A stretch of 64,000 nt of DNA from Fusarium oxysporum f. sp. lycopersici 4287 (GCF_000149955.1 NC_030987.1:1613387-1677386), one strand, 5' to 3'. Shown: positions 33,905 through 46,221, numbered from the stretch's first letter. The notes: generated by a model not told the origin, from the sequence alone. Program-made: numbers and translations.

Positions 33905-36544
33905 ACCCACGGAGCTGGCTCCCCACTTCTCGAAAGGCTTTTTTTGCCAGTCGCGCAATTCCTTGTCGAAATTTGTCCCCAGCTTTGTAATCGTCAGCTG
34001 GACCTTTAAACCAGCCTCCATTCTTTTAGGTGAGTAGATCGGATCTCTTAAACGATACTCAAGGTAGTGCAGGTGTGCGCGATCGATTGACAATTCCCAT
34101 TATTGCTGTTCAGGATCCTCAAGGAAAGCATCAAGCCATTGACAGTCTTTGCACTCCTCTGTTGTAGTCCTACAGGGAGGCTTCTTGTGAGCCCATCCTA
34201 CCAGTTCGTCTGGCCGGGAATTGATCGGACGATGGGGTACCTCTCGCAGCGCGGTTTCCAGGAAACACTGCACTGCTGGAATTGTAGGCGCCTCATTTGC
34301 CTCCAGAATCTTGATAAGAGGCTCAAGAAATTTGTCATATATGCCATAGTTTTCGAATGGGAGCCAAAGCTCCTTGTTCTCGTTGAAAGTTTTGCAGTTC
34401 CGCTCCAATATCCGCAAAGCTTCTTGTCCCGCACAATTTGATATAGCCTTCTTTCAGCTGCTCGACGAGTTCACTGCCTTGAGACCACCGGCCCGTGGTC
34501 AGACCAGATTTGAGCTCTTCTACTGGGAAATCCAATTGTCCATCATGTTCGAGGGTGAATTTGTAGAGCTCAGAGAATGTCTTGAATGAACCAGTCCTCT
34601 CAGATGACATGTGCTGTAGAAGAAACAACAAAAGGGAGCTTTCAGCTCTCGGTACGATTTTCTGAAGAAAGCTAGCAGTGTTAGTAATTTGCTCCTCTTG
34701 AGTCACGCAACATCTCTGACCAACTTACGTTTGAAGTATCCATTCTTCATCTCCACTGCGCTTTTTTAGAGTTGAGGAGGAAAAATCGGTGGTCATGCTT
34801 CCATGAAGCCTGAGATCGTATCTTTCTTCGCAAATGGGATCTGCCCAGACCTGGAAACTCTCAAATAGAGGGGGGGTGCTTTGCCAATGACTTGAAAGCA
34901 GCACAAAAGGAATCGAAGTCTTTAGCTGAAACAGTGTCGTTGATGAGTTCTTGGAACCTATTGTGCTTATGTCAATATTGTAAATTTCATGGCAAAGCCA
35001 TAATGAGTTCGACCTACCAATAATTCCAATCGATCGCTTGTTCTTTGTCATCGAAGTGCTTTCTCAGATGATTTACCAGCCCTCAGCTAATGTCCTCTCC
35101 GTGCGATCGGAAATTCTTTCTGAAACATTCCAGAAAAATCTTCGTGTTCTCAAGCTCCAAAGCACACTTCGAGATAAGGCCTAGAACTCAACCCTTTGAC
35201 CATAGTTGCATGCGGAGACACGAAGCGTTCTCCATGAAAGCTGTAGTAATTTGTCTTGAGTATGGATCATCTCGGTATTTCAAAAGATCTTGATACACCA
35301 TTTCTGTCAAAATAATCCTCTTTTATGGTGCAAGACGGTCTGTAAGAGACCCTGTTCGAGTATAACTGGTGAAGGTACTCCTTCGACATAAGATAGGCTA
35401 CCGTCTTGTGATAATGAAACACGCGCGGCTCTTCGGCCTTACCAAACAACCCCCCTTCATCCTCTATATCAGGGGCTTCCCTCCCAATATCGTAGTCCAA
35501 GAAATCTTCAAGGTTGAGAACGAGTTCTGAAGAAAGTTGATCACCGTTCAGATTTTACAGAGTCCTGAGGGTAGTTTGATCTTGGTACTCATCACAGTCA
35601 TCTATGTCAACTTGGAAATGCGTTGTTTGTCCAAACATGAATTAGAAGCAAGCTTCTGAACAGATCTCGTCCAAATAGCGCCCAATGGATCGATCGCGGC
35701 CTTTAAGATTTCTCAAGCACAAGCTTGACTCTGTGTAAAGGTGGTCTAGGGGGTACAGAAGTTTACCGACTTTGGGGAGGTCAGTCCGAAACCTAGCCAG
35801 CATGGATTTGAGATCCTTGGTTTGATGGAAGAAGGTGGAGGCCGATAGCTCATCTTCCCCCGTTGCAAAGAGTTTGTAGGTGAGGACGAGTCGATATCCA
35901 GATGTCAGTCGCTCGACTTCATGTGTCACATCTGAATACCAGGACATGGCTGTGAGGTCAAACTCGGGAGTTTTGGGCTGTTGAAAGACGTCGTTTTTGA
36001 GATCCAAAGGACAAGCAAACGTTACAGCCCTCATATTGCGAGGGAAGACAGACGACAAGAGTTCCGATCATGCCTTGTTCCTTTTCTGAATCTTTATGGG
36101 GTTGGAAGAACGATCCAGGTTCGTAGAGGAGTAGCTTGTGAGGATCGGCTCGTAGTTCGAACAAACCGAGTCCTCTGGCCGTATAGCGCAGTATCCTTGA
36201 GCTAAAGTCCTCGAACCAGTTTTTGTTCACGAGATTGAAATCCGAGGCATCGAGCTCCCATGTATTGCGTACTGAAGTGTCGACGACCGTCCTATTACGA
36301 TGGTCAAAGGGCGCCTGTTGGCAAACGCTCTTTATTGCCTGCGCATCATCCTCTTTTAGTGTTAGGCGGATAGGACGATCCCCTTCAATTACAGCCTGGA
36401 TTCGCATATTCAGCGTAAATATCGAAGGTACTAAATGTCACCGGTGGATCGGATCGAGTCGAGCGTGCGTGATAACGCATGAGTACTCTCGGCATATTCG
36501 TCAACTGAGGAACTTTCAGATCCCTCATCTGAATAGTCGGACAT
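33905..36544 (-). pseudogene. broken 2OG-Fe(II) oxygenase-type gene, copy B
   Basis: Read leftward from an ATG at 36544 (MSDYSDEGSESSS). The N-terminal half matches fungal prolyl-4-hydroxylase-like proteins: VDTSVRNTWELD, then KLLLYEPGSFFQPHKDSEKEQ with an H-x-D metal pair, GTLVVCLPSQYEGCNVCLSFGS, and THEVERLTSGYRLVLTYKL with a downstream His and Arg. The C-terminal half resembles neighbouring copy A. Breaks: frame changes near 36410-36440, 35975, 35270 (FEIPR to DDPYSR), 34400 and in the G-run at 34868-34874. In-frame TAA codons are at 35642-35644, 35555-35557 and 34100-34102, with a further stop in the SKG-VLG region around 35190. Introns near 34969-35030 and 34678-34727 still have good splice sites. 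Homopolymer errors might explain some shifts but not all the stops, so I call it a pseudogene. Confidence 0.75.
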
Positions 36545-36969
36545 GGTGTGGCCTAACCCGCCAGTTCGACCAGGCTTGGGCTTTTGTTGACGTTCTGGTA
36601 ATATTGTGGAGTTGCGAGGAGTCGGTTTATCTTGTCAAGAAAATGATGGACAGGTTTGTCTTTAAATGCCTGCCCGCTGGAAATGGCCGTTGCACTGTCC
36701 CTGCCGTGGCGTGTGCAATATTTGGATAACAGCTGCCACAAGCCACGGATGAATGCAGAGACCTTCCCGCTGGTAAAATTGAACGTAGCGATCGAACAAT
36801 AATAAGACACTGAGTTTGTTCGCAGTGCTAAACATTGCCCGCTTCCGTCTGACCTGCTGTTTGATCGTACGGCAGACCCCGGTCTATGGCGCCCATCTCG
36901 GAGGTGCAGAGCCGTTTACCAGGCTGTGATCCATCTCCAGTGGGTGGCCTTCTCACTTCAGCTGAATTC

Positions 36970-38890
36970 AGGGGCGGCCCGTATGGAGTTACTCCCTCCA
37001 GCAAGATGATCTCACGGTGTCGTTGCTCACCAAGTGCCTTCCTCATGAAATGCCCCCGGAGAGGTTGAAGAACCTTCTCTAAGCCGCTGTAGTTGGAAAA
37101 CCAAGCTTCGCAAGTCAGGTTGAGCCTGGGCTGCCGTCTTGGTCACCCTGAGTTTCTCACACGTGCCGGTTGTCTGATTCAATACTATTAAAGCTTGGTG
37201 CGACTCTTCTACCCCAATAGCATGCTCGATATGCAATCTTCGAGTCTTTGGTGCGTTGAACTCCCAGACGGTATCCTGAGGCGAAGCCAAGAATCGATCC
37301 AGTTCAGCACAATCCTCACAGAACCCACAGCCTCACTCTCGGAAAAACCAATCCGCCAACAGCCTGAGATTGCCTGGGCAAGTCAAGGCGGATGATTTTG
37401 CGCACAAGAAGCTCAAGAACTTCCAACAAAGCCGGTACCTTCCTCCACAGGCCGTCCGCGGACAATCGAATGAGGGGGGTGATCAAGCAAAAGATAAGAC
37501 CGAATGGATCTTTGACAAGAATCCGCTTCACCTTCTCTGTGACAAAGAGAGAAAATGTCTCTTTAAGTATCCGGGAAGCTTCTACAAATGCTCCAATAGC
37601 GTGGCACTCAGTAGTGAGCTGAACAAAAGGGCCGCAGATCATATCATGCCTTGGAGTATGAACCAACCAAGCTTCTTCCGTAGGCTCAAGCCTATCAGGC
37701 GAGAAGTTGAGTTTACCATCGCTGTGATTTATAATGCTTTCGAACATTGCCTTTGCATGTTTCAATTGTGGTTCCTTTCTGAACTGGTAAATGTGGAACA
37801 GAAGCTGGATCAAGAATGCGCTGTGGCCCTCGTTGTGATACCCAGACGCAACTCTGGGAAGCAGCCTAAAACGTCACATGAGCATCAAATTGACTGAAGT
37901 AAATAACGGTCGGCAAAACAAGATAGACGAACCTGTTGATAATCCAGTGAGTATTGTCGCAGCGGAGCCGGATTAAGTCGAGGATCATTTCTAGATCCTT
38001 ATACTCCCAACTGAGCTCTGAGTCTAGCTTCTCGTCCATTATTGTCTCCGACCATGCATCAAAAGATTTCCATACAGGTGGACTGACAGCCAGGATAGTA
38101 CGCGAAAAGTTGCGATATGATATTCCAAATCGCCCGATGGGCTTCTTTGTGATATCGTCAAGCCTGTATTGAGGTTAGGTAATACATGACTTTGGACGCA
38201 AGAAACTTACCATTCTTTCCAATCGATAGAATCTTCTGAGCCTTGGTACTTCTTTGCAAGATACTCTACAAGTACATGCACTACAGTTATGGGTGTTTTC
38301 CGGAAAGCTGTTGTGTATAGTGGCATATAACCAGACCTCAAGCACCAGTTCACAATGGGGTTGATGCATGTGCATAGCACTTGCGTGTCATTCCCAGAGT
38401 CGCAAAGCTCGTCGATTATGTTATCTGCCACCTTGAATGTACCCCCAGGATTCTTCTCTAAGTCGTCGACGACCATCGCCACAACAGGTGTCATGCCTGG
38501 ATGATGGGTCTCTTGATCTCGAGTAGATCGTACTGGCCGCCGAGAGGTGTTTTGACCACCATCTGGCCTGACCAGGTCCAGCAATCCTTCTTTAGGTATC
38601 AGAAGAACTGCGTGGTCGTGCCAACGGCGAGTCATTTCGTGTTCTTCCATGAGATATCCATTACTCATGCCCTTATCATCATCACCGGCAGGTTCAAGGT
38701 CCCATTGCCGACCCACATCAAAGCCCAATACCTCATTTTCTGCATCGAGCTCTTTGTTTTCTGTCAAGAAATGACCTTCAGGCGTGTAGAGACCGTCAAT
38801 TGAACTTTCCACAGTTGTGAGAATGAGATTATCGGTCATCTCATGTGTGGTTTCAGCGAACAGCATGTGAAGCCCGGCCCGTCCCGTCAA
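36970..38890 (-). pseudogene. 5'-truncated paralog of the oxygenase-type gene, copy A
   Basis: Coding similarity to the C-terminal two thirds of copy B, with no oxygenase domain in front. It begins abruptly near 38890 (GLHMLFAETTHEMTDN) with no ATG in context. Reading runs to about 38211, across a good intron (38162-38210, GTAAGT), on to about 37932, across a second intron ending near 37867, then to about 37316. Shared landmarks with copy B are SIDWKEW versus AIDWNYW at the same intron boundary, and CEDCAELDRFLASPQ versus CKDCQWLDAFLEDPE. The end is broken: a frame change near 37380 and an in-frame TGA near 37347 separate the last piece, 37290-36970, which ends with REIILLEG. It may once have been a full gene. 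What removed the 5' end is not visible, apart from a 17-A run 75 bases away. Confidence 0.65.
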
Positions 38891-39501
38891 TGCACACCTG
38901 ACGTCAGCGATACAATAGGGGCGAAGGGGAGGGAAGGAACCCTAGAATCTCTATTCTAAATGACAAAAAAAAAAAAAAAAATTGGATAAATTTAGGATAG
39001 ACTTAATAGACCTTTAGGGTACCTGATTATTTTCAGCCCCTCGGCCCAGGTCCAGAAGTTTTCTTGCTCCTGAAGGGGGGGCTTGGCGTTCAAATGCCCA
39101 GCCCAATATCAGTCCATAGGTATTAAACAATGCGAGTTCACTCAAAAGAAACCGGAACGGGTCCATGATCTTGGATCAGTTCTCCTCAATTACCCATCAA
39201 GGTTCTTCCTTCATACCGTGTTTACTTATTAGAACTACGCATATAATATGCCTAGGCCAGGTACGCCAATGAGGATGACACAAGAAATATCCTTATCTCA
39301 CAACCAATATCTCACTTCGCGTTTCAATATACAATCTCCAGTCATCTACCAAATATCTATTTGTACAATACCACCAAAGGCCAGCAAGAGTCAGTTTGAG
39401 CAAGTATTGCAGATCTTACCTTAGACAGCTGACTCATCGGCCCCGCTACTATATCTCTCAAGTGAAGCATGTTGATTCACCTCAACTTCTCTGATGCAAA
39501 G
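38891..39501. other. intergenic, AT-rich, with a 17-A run
   Basis: About 600 bases between the truncated copy A and the ACC-synthase-like gene. It includes A x17 at 38965-38981. No gene seen; it must hold the promoter of the rightward gene. Confidence 0.5.
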
Positions 39502-40963
39502 ATGGGTTTCCTATCGCAAAGAGCCATAGAGGCGGTTGGCGGACTAGATCTGCCATGGAGGTTCGCACCGAGGGGGGACTATGATGCAGATCATAACCCA
39601 AATGGTTTGATATCATTTGGCACAGCTGAGCATGTACGAGAACCTTTAATCCAGAGCTTCAGAGTACTAACCATACTAGGCCTTGGTAACTGAAGAGTTG
39701 AAGGAGTTCACAGACAAGAACGTATGAGTCAACTTATCAAACCCATAAACCCGAGCAACTCGTAACTCACGCACATAGGTCACCATCTCACATGATGATT
39801 TCCTCTATCGAGGTAGCCATGCAGGGGGTCCTCGCTTCCCCAAAGCCTTAGCGACCCACCTCAATGAATACTTCCAACCGTATAGCCCTGTAACTCCTGA
39901 TATGATTCGATGCGTTGGTGCTGCTACCGCAATGCACGATATTCTTGCATGGGGAGTCGCGGATCCCGGCGATGGCGTACTGACCAGCAGACCTGTATAT
40001 GGCCGGTTCGAGCTTGATTTCGGTAACATGTCTCAGGTCAGAGTCGTATACTCCAACAATAAGATAGAAGAAGCGTTCCAAGGGGACATTGTCGAAAAGT
40101 TCGAGGAGGCGTTGTTGCGCTCTCGAAAGGCTGGGGTTAATGTCAAGATGGTACTAATCGTTAATCCCCATAACCCCCTTGGTAAGAAAATATTTGTGCT
40201 TTTCTTGCCCAAGTACCTAATACGTTTCAGGACGCTGTTATCATAAGTCAACGCTCATCAGTATAATGCAATTCTGCCAGGAATATAGACTGCATCTACT
40301 GAGCGATGAGATATACGCCTGCTCTGTTTTCGATACAGATGAGCCTGCAGTCCCCTTTACCTCGATACTTTCAATTGATCCGACCGGTCTTATAGATCCA
40401 GAACTTCTTCATGTCACTTATGGTCTTAGCAAAGACTTCGGTGCGGCTGGTCTTCGACTTGGTGCCATAATCACTCGCAGCCAACCTGTCCTCCGGGCCA
40501 TCGAAGCGGCCATGCGATTCAATAACCCTTCTGGAGCCAGCTTGGCTATTGGAAGCGCCTTGCTTGAGGATCGAGCGTGGTGTCGAGCTTTTATTGACTC
40601 TTCAAGGCTGAAGCTCGCCCAAGCCCATCGCCATATCACGTCCCAGCTCAGCGACATGGGTATCAAGTACTTACCCGGCAGCAATGCGGGGTTCTTTGTC
40701 TGGGTAGATCTATCCCCATACCTTCCATCTGAGTTCGACGGAGAGTTGAATCAAGAATTTGCTCTCGCGAAACGGTTGCATAAGGTGGGCGTGTTTCTGC
40801 ATCCTCGCGAGGAGCATTCTATTGAGCCGGGATGGTTCCGAATGGTATATTCGCAAGATCCAAGAACTGTTACCGAGGGGCTCCGGAGGTACGTTGATGG
40901 TTATTGCATTAATGACCAAGTTTCAATGCTAATAATTCTAGAATCCATAAAGCGATATCTTAG
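39502..40963 (+). CDS. ACC-synthase-like PLP aminotransferase
   Basis: Fold-type I PLP enzyme of the aminotransferase I/II family, closest in style to fungal 1-aminocyclopropane-1-carboxylate synthase-like proteins. Exons are 39502-39633, 39680-39721, 39779-40181, 40231-40888 and a 22-nt last exon 40942-40963, giving 418 aa. Marks are LPWRFAPRGDYDADHNPNGLISFGTAEHAL at the N-terminus (joined over intron 1), NPHNPLGRCY across intron 3, HLLSDEIYA with the PLP Asp, and YGLSKDFGAAGLRLG with the Schiff-base Lys at about residue 260. The frame upstream also offers an ATG at 39469. The frame of exon 4 runs on to 40988, but a strong donor (GTACGT) and TGCTAAT-rich acceptor support the last splice, ending RIHKAIS. 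ACC synthesis itself is not proven; many fungal relatives have other activities. Confidence 0.85.
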
Positions 40964-41171
40964 CCTGAATGGCAGTGGAAAAGGTTAATCAAATTTATGA
41001 CGGGCAAATTCAAACAAGTGTCAGAAATTTCAAAGATAGAGGTAGAAAACAGCCAGCCATCATAAGTACGAATGTAAGTGGCTGTAGCTTTGATATCACG
41101 CTAGAAATCAAACCTCAGTCCGAGTGATGATGATTTGATAGCTTATCTTGATACACTTTTGTATCTGCCAC

Positions 41172-42200
41172 CTACTGGCCAACAGCATCCTCGAACTTCT
41201 TACCAGTCAACATGAGGAAGGCCTCTCGGTAGCGGTCTGCTGTAGCCTGAACGATATCCTGGGGTAGCTCCACGCCCTCCTTGCCCTTGAGTCCTTCCTT
41301 AGTGAGCCAGTTGCGGATGAATTGCTTGTCAAAGCTGTCCTGGTCGCGGCCAGGCATGTAGCCGGCTGCTGGCCAGAATCGAGAAGAGTCAGGGGTCAGA
41401 ACCTCATCGACGAGGTAGATGTTTCCCTCTCCATCCTTGGCAAATTCAAACTTGGTGTCAGCCAAGAGAATGCCTCGCTCTTCGGCATACTTGGCGGCCT
41501 CCTCGTATATCTTGAGGGAAAGTTCCTTTACGCGGTCTGCAGTCTCACGATCACCAACCTCCTTCCAAGCTTCATCAGGGTGGATGTTCTCGTCGTGTTC
41601 TCCAGCATCAGCCTTGGTGCTTGGAGTCCAGAGAGGCTGCTTGAACTTTTGGGCTTCTTCCATACCAGGCTCGACGGGGATGCCATGAACGGTTCCCTTC
41701 TGCTTGTACTCCTTGAAAGCTGAGCCGGTCAGGTAACCTCGTCTGTTGGACTGTTAGTGCTTAAATGTCCCTATAGAGCACGAAACTGAAGACCTATTTC
41801 ATATTCAAGGGAAGGTTTCGCGTGGTACTTTTGCAATGGGAATGGGGACGTACACAATTGATTCAATCTTGATGACAGAAAGCTTCTTCACGACCATCGA
41901 ACGGTCCTTGATGGTCTTTGCCTCTTCAGGAGTAACACCCTCGGGAATATCGAGACTGATGAAATGGGTGCGGAGGCCAGGAATGCGCTCTGTTAAAACT
42001 TGGAACCAGTGAGCTGAGACGAGGGTCAAAATCTTGCCCTTGTCAGGGATTGGGTTCTTCAGAACAGCATCGTACGCAGAGACACGGTCGGAGGCCACAA
42101 AGAGAAGGGTGTTCTTGTCTGGCAGCTCGAACAGGTCGCGCACTTTGCCCGAAGCAATCTTTTGAAAGCTTGGGAGCGAGATTTCCGTCAAAGCAGACAT
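41172..42200 (-). CDS. ADE1: SAICAR synthetase (phosphoribosylaminoimidazole-succinocarboxamide synthase)
   Basis: Joins aspartate to CAIR with ATP in de novo purine synthesis (cytosol). Minus-strand exons are 42200-41854 and 41742-41172, separated by a 111-nt intron with donor GTACGT and a CACTAAC branch site. The 305-aa product has the usual length. Motifs are SGKVRDLFEL with KNTLLFVASDRVSAYDAVL at the N-terminus, VRGYLTGSA across the intron, LADTKFEFA, and YLVDEVLTPDSSRFWP with DQDSFDKQFIRNWL towards the C-terminus. A TGAGTCA lies about 180 bases upstream. It converges with the ACC-synthase-like gene, with about 210 bases between stops. Confidence 0.96.
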
Positions 42201-42376
42201 TGTGACTGAATTCGGTGGTTTTGAACTGATCAGGTTTGACTTATCGGAATAAAGTCAATTTGTGAGTGACCAGGATTAGTCACGGTTGTGATGATACCTG
42301 AAGGGAGAAAGTTGATGACGAGGTGATGAAAGTGTGAGGAGAAAAATTTAGCCTGTGACTTGGAAAGCTTCTCCAC

Positions 42377-42383
42377 TGAGTCA
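42377..42383. promoter_or_regulatory. TGAGTCA (Gcn4/Cpc1-type) site upstream of ADE1
   Basis: A perfect 7-bp bZIP site 177 bases upstream of the ADE1 start. Purine genes are Gcn4 targets in yeast, so a CpcA/Cpc1 role is plausible. This is a single motif match only. Confidence 0.35.
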
Positions 42384-45300
42384 TAGAGGTATATTCCAGT
42401 GCGGTTTCGCCATTGGAGATAGCTGACCAAAGCTTTTGATGGGAAAGCACACTTTCCACCTGTGACGCCTTCCTCCTCATAAAATAACTGAACAAGAACC
42501 GATCGCACCTATTGACAGGGGCAACAAGAACGAGTCGCGCACAGTGTTTCACAGTGTCAAATGACACTTTCGGCACGGTCTCACAAGACTCCACTCCCGT
42601 AATGTTATTGGCTGCGGCTTGCTTTCAGCCAGACTTCAATATAATTCAGTAGAGTAGGGTCAGTAGGTAGTTTGAATGAGCAAGACGTAGTTCGGAGACT
42701 TTTTTACCATGACGGCATTCCTTTGCTTCTACTCGGTTCTTCTTCATATCAGGTCGAGCTCCTATCATGGATCGCCATATCTGTATGATGACTTTCATAC
42801 AGTAGGTGAGGAGTTTCACGAGTATGAAGGCATATGGAGCAACATTAGAATGCAAAGTGGTAGCCAGCACATGTATTTTATTCAATTTATGAATCTCGAA
42901 TCACACTGCCAAAAGTGTTCCCAAGAACAATATGGTATGATCACACACTAAGAAATCCACTTCCCCTTCATCTCGTGTAACATAGTCAAAGGGAGGAGAG
43001 AACGTTGAAGATCCGGTGCTAAACCTGGGCCAGATGATGTTCCTATCTGAGTACAAAACATTAAACGCGATCTCATTGTAAAGCTGTGCGAGAAATTACA
43101 AGATTCTAGATCAAACGCGCCTTTCATATGAGACGTGTCACATATGTTCATCTACCATTTGTTCGGTAGTACTCATACTTCAGGAACATATGCCTTACGA
43201 GATAAATTGTTCTTGCAATTCTGCTTCTCGGACTTTTAAGTATCAGCCAATGATCTTAACACACCATTGGCTTCCGCCAAATTCACCGCGCATCTCCTAA
43301 CTACTACCTACCTTGCTCAAAGATATGCTATTCTCTGTTTCCGTCTCCCAGGTCAAGCGAGAGAACTGTCGATTTCCATGCCTAAATCATAATACTAATG
43401 TCCTCAGGCATTCAAGATAGATGCTTCCTATCATAACATTAAAACATGCATTCAGTTACAGGCGGACTGGCGTCAGTCTAACAGAATGCTGTTAAAATCA
43501 CATACCCAATGTATTTAGCTTAAGTGTGGCTCTCGAGACACAAAGTTGAGAACGGCCAATCTATTACATATCGTTGCAGCCTGATTTAGAACTTGTTGAC
43601 GTGCTGCCGTGCCTCCCAAGAGCTTTCCCTGCTGCCTCAGCATGGCCACTTTAATAACTTTCCTATCCCTGCCACGGTAATGCCCATAACCCCGAGAACA
43701 GGAGTAATGGACTAGGCATCAATTATGGATGCTGAAATCTCAGAAGCTTGTGAAAAGGGGGAAAGGATTCTGCAGAGTTTGGTTCTCAGTTGAAACAATG
43801 AAGATACCACCTCGATAAACTTGATATCTCATAAACGTCTTAATACTAAAGCTCAGACTTTCTCCGGCCTCAGCTATCATCAAACGATCCGATAAACTAG
43901 CAACACGTTAATATTAATGCTTCCGGTCTGGCTCGTGCGTCAAAAGCATTCCAGTTGATCTCCTACCTGAATGGGAACTCATCTTCAGCCCTAGACTAGG
44001 CATATAGACAACAGGCATGTGGGATTGAGCCATGGTCTTAGGCTGTTTGTACAGCGACATATCAAAAATCATCATGGCGGGGACCTCACCTCGGACGCCA
44101 CTGTCGCCTTTTTGTCCTTTTGTGTAGTAGACTCGTTCATGAACCTGACATCTGTCCAATGCCCCAGCTAACCTCATTCGAATATTACTAATAAGAACGG
44201 TTGTTTTCTCAGTACAGGGGATACTGAACCACTTTTTAAGCCTTGAGAGGAGTAAGTGATAAATCCTTCGTTTTATTGCCAGGCCTGTGCAATAATAATT
44301 CAGATGTATCGTATTTCAAGAATTGTGTCAAACCTTATCTAATGGTTAGAGCCTGCCAATGAGTTCTATGCTATGACTACCTGAGGAGAAACAAAGAAGT
44401 TGTATGGGTAGCTTACGAAGTCACAAAAGACCGAACCTCCCCGGAAAAGCACACACTTGCTATTCGGCATGTACATACCTAGTAATTAGGTAGCTTTAGA
44501 CATTTTAAGAAAGTACATGCTTTGATCGGGCAGTTTGGCTTTCCCTATGGCTACAGGTTTGGTATCGACACTGACTAACATCGACTGAAGTGTCACTGAT
44601 TCCTAACGACAGTGCTGGAAAGAGGATGTTCCTAAAGCTGTTCTCCGCGCTTGTTCACTGGTAAACGCTTTCCGGGGTTAGCTAACCCGAATCTTGCTAC
44701 AATATCAGATTGAATGATTTCTCGGTTGTTCATTGGTATCGGTTCATTCGGCTCGCCCAAGCTTCAGGTGTCCTAATACTAATGCAGCAACACCAAATTA
44801 TAAATGCCGGTGTCTGGAAATTGAAAGCCAATGGCATTTTGTTAACCACGCTGCCCATGCTTAGTCGTACATCATCAAATCAAAGAAGGCCAAATAATCA
44901 AACACCCCACACTGGCTTATATTTCAGGACCTGTCCGATCAAAGTGGACCAAAGCGAGCCGTCTTAACATTGTATGCTATAAACATCACAGCTTCGACTC
45001 TGGACAAAACCATCGGCCCTTCTTACCCCGTCTATGCTTGATACGAAACATTTCTACAAAGGATCGAATATCCCCCTGGCGCCGAGGGATGGGCATCAGC
45101 CGCGGGATCTGACCGGGAGAAGAACGCGCCGATCATGCTTCGAATTCGGTAGTTGATGGGAATCAGGATTCAACTAGGGATAGTCCCGGCTTTAATGGGA
45201 GATAGAAAGCCTGGACGTCAACATGCATACCTAGTGGCACCATGTTCGTCTCCAAGTGTAGCCCACGCTTGTGATGAATCCGCTGCTCCGTCGAGAAATC

Positions 45301-46189
45301 ATTTCCAGGCACTCGTCAACATTGGACCATGTTCACGTAACTTGACTGGGACTGCATGATTTGGAGGACAGAATGAAATCTTGTGAAGGCTTCACCCCTT
45401 GTCTTTTTGTGGCTATCAGACCAACCTAGTTGTCTTAGCGTAAGCTCAGCCGATGCTAGGTTGAGATCAGCATGAATGGATCGGTGTCTTCATCAAATGC
45501 TCATCACCAATGTACCGCAATCGCAAATCGTCGATTCGATCACTGAAAGTCTTGGCAAGGAGCTGTGTGGCAACTCTGGTGTGTCTGGAACTCATCGACG
45601 TAGATGATCAGCGATCAACTAATAAAGAATACAAAGCGACACTATACTTATCTCGGCTTGTTTCGAGATTCAGTTCGTAGATGAGTGACCGTGAGTCCCT
45701 TGGGCCATGTCAAGTATGTCAACCGGAGAATAGTCTCGATTGTGCTTGAAGGCTCCAGGATGAGCTTTAGGAAAGTATTGTTGGCTCCTGCATATCAAAT
45801 TGCGTATCATTCACCTGTAGCAAACAAGATTCCAACAGTTAAGCGTGGGGGGTTGAAAAATAGAAACGATTGATCAGGTTCATGGCGGATGATACGCAGT
45901 ACAAGAGTCCAAGCAATGTCTTGAGCAATGTTGAGTTTTCAGCCCTTCTCTTGCCTTCTATACATAGCTAGTGCCCAGGTTTGGTATTGATTTACGTCAA
46001 AGCACATCCCAAGCTAAATAGATAGCGAACGAATTGCCCAAAGCTCAAACCATGGTCGTGATCTAAATATCATCCTAGTAGAACCGGCCCCTCCCGTCAT
46101 CCCTGTCCCTTGCATCGCCGTTCCTTGACCAATCACGGTCGATCCATTGGTCTCGTAACTGCTTCGAGGCCTCTTAGGCGCGGTTGCAG

Positions 46190-46221
46190 AAGCAAGCAAG
46201 CAAACAAGCAAGCAAGCAAGA
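46190..46221 (+). repeat. AAGC tetranucleotide microsatellite
   Basis: About eight tandem copies of AAGC with one AAAC variant. Simple sequence, about 1.1 kb upstream of the Zn2Cys6 gene. Confidence 0.9.

Noticed and set aside
33905..38890. All frame breaks in the oxygenase copies explained by sequencing error
   Set aside because: One break sits in a homopolymer and may be an error, but several in-frame stops in copy B do not involve homopolymers.
38965..38981. 17-A run as the tail of a retroelement
   Set aside because: No reverse transcriptase remnant and no target-site duplication visible. A simple A-run is the more cautious reading.
39502..42200. Biosynthetic cluster including the ACC-synthase-like gene and ADE1
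   Set aside because: ADE1 is housekeeping. There is no tailoring enzyme, polyketide or peptide synthetase next to them.
2103..42200. Purine biosynthesis gene cluster (ADE6 and ADE1)
   Set aside because: The two genes are 35 kb apart with many unrelated genes between.
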